A stretch of DNA of 64,000 nt, taken from Tubiluchus corallicola (Eukaryota > Priapulida > Priapulimorpha > Priapulimorphida > Tubiluchidae). The notes below the pieces were generated by a model, which worked only from the letters and a program-made list of their open reading frames with translations, was not told where the DNA came from and searched no databases. Location: the NCBI GenBank assembly GCA_030141605.1, contig JAQGDQ010000577.1, positions 1 to 64,000 on the forward strand. The letters run 5' to 3'. Positions 11,761-64,000 of this stretch are shown here, piece by piece (position 1 is the first letter of the stretch; each line of letters starts with the position of its first letter). Both the position numbers and the translations under genes were made by a program.

Positions 11761-12945
11761 AATGAGGAAAGCCATCTTGTTTAACAACACCAGAACAACT
11801 AGAGTAAGAACAGACTCGATCAAATGACAAATTTGCTAATATTACAAAGCATATAAATTAGTGAAAAGAACACTGTAATATTAGCATTGAAGCAGCTAAA
11901 TCTACAACAAAGCAAAACAGGTAAGAAAGATGTTACCTGGCAAATTATCTTCCATTGTCTCAGTCAATCAGATTAATCAAAATGTCAATTGGCAGGTTTA
12001 CCTGAAATACGTTGAAAACTGTTACCTTAGACAATCAAGAGTTGAAAAAAGCTAAAAAAGTTGATAATTAAACAGGTAAAGCCCTATGAATGGTCAGTTT
12101 AGGCAAACCACAGGTAATACCATTTTTTCACACACTAGTTAAACCTAAAAACAATGCACATAGTTAAAAAATACATACCTTTTGCTAGACATTACAACAC
12201 ATTTTTGTCACATCACTATGCAAAACCGGTTTGCACATTTCAGGACTTCGATTAGATTAGCATACGATCTATTATCCAAGTTTAGCGTAACATATATTGA
12301 TAAATCTGCACTCCACGCTAACAGCGCTTAACCTTTGAAACAACACAGGTAAATATAGCAAACCGTGTTTAAACACAAGTCAATTCAGCCGATAATATGC
12401 CAACAGTTTATCCTCAGCAACCAGACATGTCCTATCATCACCATCTTCTAGCTGATAAAAAATGTGCAAATAAAAATGTTCAGATTTTTCACATAAGAGG
12501 TGCAGTGCATAGTACTTTACTACTGAGCTGCTACTGTACTACTGAGTTTTAAACAAGTCACATATATATAACAGCAGTAGAGAAACGCGTAGCAAAAGTT
12601 TCATTGTTAAGATCAATAAATATGCTGCTAAGTTTAGCTTCAATTGTGTTTTTGATGCTTAGAAGGCTTTGACGCTTTTGATGCGTCACAGCAGCCAATG
12701 TTAAAGATTATTGAAATGTCACAGTCTAATATTTGCTTTCAGGTAAGACTTAAGCAAACAATGAAATTAGGTAACAATAAGATGTCGTTAAGTAAAGTAA
12801 GGCTTACTGAGTTTTAATTACAAAAAAAGCTATAAACCTCTTTTGCTAAGTTACAATTAGTTATATGTAGTCTAGCAATATTTCATTAGGCCAGCATCTC
12901 AGAAAATCATGGTTCAACTCTAGACTCAAACCTGATTTTATCATA
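11761..12945. other. Intergenic AT-rich sequence with no recognised feature
   Basis: No open frame, splice-bounded coding block or clear repeat family was recognised on either strand. A short TA run is near 12563-12570. Confidence 0.45.
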
Positions 12946-13640
12946 CAGTCTAGCCTCGTTATCTCGCCACTGTCCGTCTAGGGCAAATTTTTGGCGAGAG
13001 GCGAGTATGGTGAGATAACGGGAATATAACGAAGTTAGTCTATATGTATATACATAATAGTTGATTAACATAGTGTTCCTCTATGTACATATAAAATATA
13101 TTTCGCATTATGATACCAATCAACATTAAATCAGAAATGAAAAAATGTCATAAAAATAATCATGGAATGTTACTTTTTTATTTAAAAAACCTTTTTCGAG
13201 TATACACTTAAATGCAATAAACTTAGCAAAATATTTAGAAATGTTCACAAATGAGATACTGACGACTTAAATAATTCAGAAGAGACGACTGTTTCATTGA
13301 TGATACACGCAAGCAGTCAACACGACGTTTAATCAAACACAATCCTTGAATATCGTCGCATGTGACTCTGTCAGACTGTTCAAAGTATCGCATCAGTGTG
13401 TCGACAGCTGCTGCCGCCTGGTCATTCGATACATGAGATGCGCCATGAGACACTTCTCGGCTAACAGTGTCACCAAATTTCGCACTAAATACAGTAGCAA
13501 TTTCCTGCTGTGTCTTTGAAGAATTATTCGTATGATAAATACAAATTTCCTTTTTTTGTTCAGGATTAAGACAAAACAGTTTTCGCTTCAGAGACATCAT
13601 GTAAAGTTGCTCACACTTTGTGGAAACTCAAACTTAAATG
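12946..13640 (-). pseudogene. Internally deleted pogo/Tigger-like transposon
   Basis: The terminal repeat at 12946 begins CAGTCTAGCCTCGTTATCTC just after a TA. A minus-strand frame (13235-13600, 121 codons) joins two non-adjacent parts of a CENP-B/pogo-type transposase. The N-terminus (KRKLFCLNPEQKKEICIYH ... TQQEIATVFSAKFG) is the psq-like helix-turn-helix. The C-terminus (DTLMRYFEQ ... RVSSMKQSSLLNYL) is the tail that normally follows the DDE domain. The whole catalytic domain is missing, and no matching right TIR was found, so the element is dead. Confidence 0.78.
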
Positions 13641-13885
13641 CAGCTTTGGTTTTATAGAGTAAGGATATCAGTGATGCTTTAGTTTCTCTGCGCATTAACC
13701 AACCACAGCACTCCTAATCTAATCCTGGAGAGGCACACACTAGATTAATTATGTCTGTCTATCGAGTACAGCAGCATTGTCTACATACCGCGGTTATATT
13801 GTCTACATACCTTCTTATCTTTCAGTACAAAATTTAACACAATAATTGAAAGCCAATCCAATCAAATAAGCACAAATACAGCCCT

Positions 13886-13912
13886 TTGGCACAGACAGAC
13901 AGACAGACAGAC
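13886..13912. repeat. GACA microsatellite
   Basis: Short run of CAGACAGACAGACAGACAG. Confidence 0.9.
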
Positions 13913-14170
13913 CACCTTTTAAAATGAAATAAACGAACTTTGAAAAATGCATTTAGCAATGATTGGGCACTTTACTACATAACGGGTTTATTAAACTGTA
14001 CTTCTGCTTTCTTGGCTTAAGTTATGACCTAGGTGTCAAAGTAATTATACAGTTAACAACCAGTTTTAAATAATCAAACAAAAGGACTAAAAAGCAGAAA
14101 AAATGTAATAAAAAACATTCTATGAAAATTGAACGTATTTCCTAAATAGTCATAAAAAAACAAAAAAGGA

Positions 14171-14176
14171 TTTATT
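14171..14176 (-). promoter_or_regulatory. Likely THADA polyadenylation signal
   Basis: TTTATT on the plus strand reads AATAAA on the minus strand, about 150 bases downstream of the THADA stop codon at 14323-14325. The position fits a short 3' UTR; no transcript evidence is available. Confidence 0.55.
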
Positions 14177-14322
14177 GCACATCATAAGCAGTGTATATTT
14201 GGCGACAACAATCAATTAATTGCACAATTTCATTAAAAATAACATTCATCACACTAATAAATGGAAACAATTTACTAAACAAATCATTTTACAAAATTTA
14301 ATTCCTACATTTACAGTTATTC

Positions 14323-60505
<46,183 letters not shown>

Positions 60506-60702
60506 TTTAGGGTTTACAAACTGTTGTACTCAGCGATGGCTGAGCTGAAAATAGACAACAGATAAACCGCAGTTTTCGAACAGCTCTGCTCTAATAAATC
60601 ACGTTAATTGCTTAAGGTTCTCAGCAATTAGGAAGCAGACATAAAGAACCAACAATGAAAAATCACTGGTATTAACTGTGTAAGCACTGTCATTATTAAT
60701 TA
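60506..60702. other. THADA 5' flank
   Basis: Region expected to hold the 5' UTR and promoter. An in-frame TGA lies 24 bases upstream of the start codon. No TATA box or initiator could be supported. Confidence 0.4.
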
Positions 60703-61305
60703 CACTCATATCTCGGTTTGTTGGACCTCGCTTTTACGGATATCGAAGAATCGGAACAAAATCTGGACGGTTAAAAAGTCCCGCTCACTATGGACACAGT
60801 CAGTTATTTTGTGAGCCGACCGATTGTTGTCGGGCTACCACTTTGTTTACGTTATTACATCAGTGTAACCAATTTAAATTTAAATTGATTTATTTCACAT
60901 TCACGGTTAAAAGTAAGTACAAAAAAAATCACAACAAAATACAAAGATTGCCAAAATGTGAGGGCAACATATGACCGTTAGGTCCTTCACGTTGCCCTTA
61001 TGTGATAATCATTAAATAAGAAGTGGAAGAACGTGTATTAGACTGTATATAACCGCGATTATATCTCTATAATTAAAAATATGGAGTCAATTATGCGGAG
61101 TTATTTGAGTCAACTGCCAACTGTTTTTGTATACTTTTGCATAGGAGCGGCCGTAACTAGACGTTTTTGTGACAAATAGCCGACCGATTCTTCACTACTG
61201 TGAGTCTAATACACGGCACCTACTCTATACTATTAGCATGGTATCAGTGCTACGCTGATGTCTCGACGTCTCGCTGCTTTTGTCCGGCAAACTCAGATAT
61301 GAGTG
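60703..61305. mobile_element. Tc1/pogo-like MITE, CACTCATATCTCGG ends, copy 2, with nested insertion
   Basis: Termini CACTCATATCTCGG and the inverse of CAGATATGAGTG flanked by TA, matching 37828-38198. The copy is about 230 bp longer because another element sits at about 60873-61155. Confidence 0.85.
60873..61155 (-). mobile_element. LINE 3' end inserted into the MITE
   Basis: On the minus strand a GGGCAACGTGAAGGAC...GTTGCCC hairpin is followed by AATAAATCAATTTAAATTTA and an AAATTT-type tail. Same layout as 32928-33070 and 16905-17280. Left boundary 60873 is clear from the tail; the other end is approximate. Confidence 0.6.
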
Positions 61306-61341
61306 TAATTTATTATTTTAATTCCAATGACACACCTTATA

Positions 61342-61450
61342 AACTATTTGACAACTAGGGCTGTAATGATACACCCAAGTCAAGACATGATACATATCAC
61401 GATACTAACCACACAATAAGATACTATTTGTAAAGTATTAATTTTCCAAA
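61342..61450. mobile_element. hAT-like MITE terminus
   Basis: CTAGGGCTGTAATGATACAC is a common left end of hAT MITEs, followed by ATATCACGATACT-type motifs. A matching right end was not found in the window. Confidence 0.45.
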
Positions 61451-63190
61451 TGAGGTGAATGGCTGTCAACTCTCCAGATCACTCACAAGCCACGACGTAC
61501 ATATGAGACATCTCCTCGACTAGACACCATAAAAGCTTATCTCATTCTCAGCCCTAAAAAAACCTTTCGGTCATCTTGAAAAGGTAAAAGCCTTACATAA
61601 AAATATTACTATATAATTCCAAAAAAACGTGCCAGTTCGTGCAAAAAATAATACAGCAATAGAAGAAACTAACATCATTTTCAAAATGACCGAAAGTGAT
61701 TCCGGTTTCGCTCCACACTTGCTCAGATTTTCGGTTTCAGGTTTCAATGTTATCCAAAGATACTGAAGACAGCTAGGTCCAACAGAATCTGATAAAAATT
61801 AATGTTTTTAAGCAATTATGCTTACTAAGGTTTGCCATTTTAATACAAAACCTATTAAATTTTAACAAAGTCATTACCCCATTACTCATGAGAATGATGA
61901 TGATCATAGCGTGCTCAACGATGAGAGTACATATCTAAGCATTATAACGCCCAGTTATCGCCATTAGAACATTCACTAGGCTTATCCTTTACTGTGGTTT
62001 TGATCAAGGTTTTTTGTCTATACTGTGAATAAATATAAACTAATGGCAGTTAACAATAAGTAAAGCACAGTTGAAACATTGAATCGGCTTTTCATTCACC
62101 AGCCACCATGTGCACATGTTAGTTTTAATGTAATAACTGCAAACGACAACAGCAACAAAATTCGTCATGCTACACACAAGCATAGAAGGTTACAAGGACA
62201 TGACTTGTGCTTTGGAGTGTGGACTGGGCAGTAGACAGTTGATCAATGGGCAGTACATGGCAGTACATGTAAGTATATTTCTGTCAAAATTAGAGACTGT
62301 GTTGGACACACGTGGCATTCACATTAAAATAATACTGAAGACAAGACAGGTCCTCTATTTATTCAGCAACGCATTGATGTGACAAGTCGTTTCCTGCCTC
62401 ACTAGCAAAATGTTAAGTTGCATTCTACAGTGTAAAGTTTGTGTTTATCATATATCAGTTTTATCATGTCTGCAGATTTGTTTAAAACTAATGTAAATAA
62501 AGAACTACAGGCGTTTTAATTTGTTATTTTAACCGGTAATTAGTATAATTACATTTAGCATGTGATTATAACTTACAATTAGTTAATGCTATTATCAACA
62601 TAGTGATTGAAAGTACCAATTTAGTTTAACATAATTTATAGTTATCTATGGCTAAGGTTGTTGTTGTCAATTGTTTGTAACTTGATGTTTTGTTGTAAAA
62701 CCACGCGAAGATATTTCGCATTGCTCAAAATGCTTTCGCCAAAAACTGAATCGATCGTAGCATCGTGTCGGGGGTGCATTATCTTTCTTATTATGTTGAT
62801 TAAATGATTTGGTCATCGCTCTAGAGTGAAATGCATTAGAAGAACTGCTTACGATAATGTATGTGTGTGTATTAGATTTGTATGCCATGCACACTTTATA
62901 TATTTTCTGATACTTAAATAATGTTATCTATCGATATAGTGAGCCCTCAGGAGAGCATATCGTTTAGTTGCTTCAATTGAGTCGGCACCAGTGGAGACTA
63001 GTAGTATAAAAATGACCAAGTCGTAGTTTTCACTTAAAATTAAATTAAATTTCTGTTAACAGCCACTATTATGTCAGCTGTTGTCCCGTGGTTGCTGTTT
63101 ACTATCAGCTTTTTTTCAGATTTCTAATCTAACCTACAATTTTATAAGCATCGTAGGTAAATATTCAGTTTGTTTAAAATAATTTTCACT
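61451..63190. other. Intergenic AT-rich sequence upstream of THADA
   Basis: No convincing gene. Short open frames at 62167-62382 (plus) and 62667-62894 (minus) have no known motif or coding context. Confidence 0.4.
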
Positions 63191-63199
63191 GAACCTTTG

Positions 63200-63292
63200 G
63201 TGATTACAACTGAATTTTACCGGACTGGAGCTTTTTACTGATATTGGAGTAGAAAATTAGGTGATCCGAATATTTGGTGCATCCCTAGATGC
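63200..63292. mobile_element. hAT-like MITE terminus (inverse orientation)
   Basis: On the minus strand CTAGGGATGCACCAAATATTC is a classic hAT MITE end. The other end is not identified, so the extent is unknown. Confidence 0.45.
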
Positions 63293-64000
63293 AAACGATA
63301 ATTCTATAGTTTCCTACTATAATCATTTATTCAATAGATGTGAGCTCAAAGCTATGCTAATAAACAACTTATAGGACTAAGAGTGATACTTTTCCATTAT
63401 GCATACAACGAACCCCCAGTTTACAGAGCCAATTGACTAGTGACTGTCGCCAAAATAGTGGCGAATAAAGCACAAAATTTGCCAGACTATAGTTACATAG
63501 GACAGATGATTTATATGTTAGGCTATTTTTACTGCTGAGTTGGACACCATATATCCATTACCATTGGGCTACTAAAGAAACAGTACCTATACATGTGATA
63601 TCATGTACTGTTGCATAGCTGTATATCAGACAAACATGAGACAGAGCTCTAATTTAGGATTAAGAGTGTCAGGATCAGGCCTATTTTGAAACAAAATCTC
63701 AAACGACTCTTTTCCACTATTTTGTTAGTGAGCAAAGAAAATCAAAGATCACAAAGTTTAAAAAGTTAATTATAGCTGCTTTTGTGCACTTTTACTTCTA
63801 TTGTACTTTTACTTACTTACTGTATACTGAAAAACTGTATACTATCGATTTGCATTGCATCCTGGCCTGGGAATACAACAACAGTAACACAAAGGTCTTG
63901 CTTTGTTAAACAAGAGTAGCATTATTCTGCGTATCAAATATGCAGTCGCTTTTATCTATGTCTGCCAAATAAAAGAGTTGTCACAGTTTGTATGATCTCA
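63293..64000. other. Unannotated right edge
   Basis: AT-rich sequence, no coding block, splice-bounded exon or repeat recognised. Confidence 0.4.

Overview
This is animal nuclear DNA: AT-rich, with intron-split genes using GT/AG splice sites, long introns and many DNA transposons, non-LTR fragments, tRNA-derived SINEs and satellites. No bacterial features, rRNA or canonical tRNA genes were seen. The proteins show a metazoan but the sequence does not fix the phylum; base composition, intron size and repeats fit an invertebrate.

Three protein genes can be read. (1) Positions 1-9299, minus strand: the 5' part of an anoctamin/TMEM16 gene (11 coding exons, about 373 residues: cytosolic dimerisation domain, TM1, first loop and start of TM2), running off the left edge. 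(2) Positions 14323-60505, minus strand: a complete THADA gene (regulator of tRNA 2'-O-ribose methylation). I rebuilt 33 coding exons whose phases all agree, giving about 1,906 residues, close to the human length. (3) Positions 31795-32742, plus strand: an intronless aminergic-like GPCR nested inside a THADA intron. It keeps the amine-pocket residues but has lost the canonical TM3-ECL2 disulfide cysteines.

Layout: 1-9.3 kb anoctamin; 9.3-14.2 kb intergenic (a CR1/L2-type LINE 3' end, a pogo relic, a dispersed repeat); 14.2-60.5 kb THADA, with introns holding most of the repeats and the GPCR; 60.5-64 kb upstream sequence with a MITE and repeat ends. The two minus-strand genes lie head to tail, about 5 kb apart.

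The repeat content is unusually legible. There are pogo/Tigger-like MITEs with TA duplications, hAT elements with 7-8 bp duplications, two TTAA-flanked piggyBac-like elements carrying a CA/TG microsatellite, four copies of a long-TIR family, three copies of a 600-bp family, and several tandem arrays. The most interesting array is a 32-bp minisatellite beginning exactly at the splice donor of THADA exon 29, so that each unit is a copy of the exon-intron junction. Long open frames in several arrays arise because their periods are multiples of three. I found no convincing new multi-gene system; the novelty lies in the splice-site satellite, the disulfide-less nested receptor and the transposon families.
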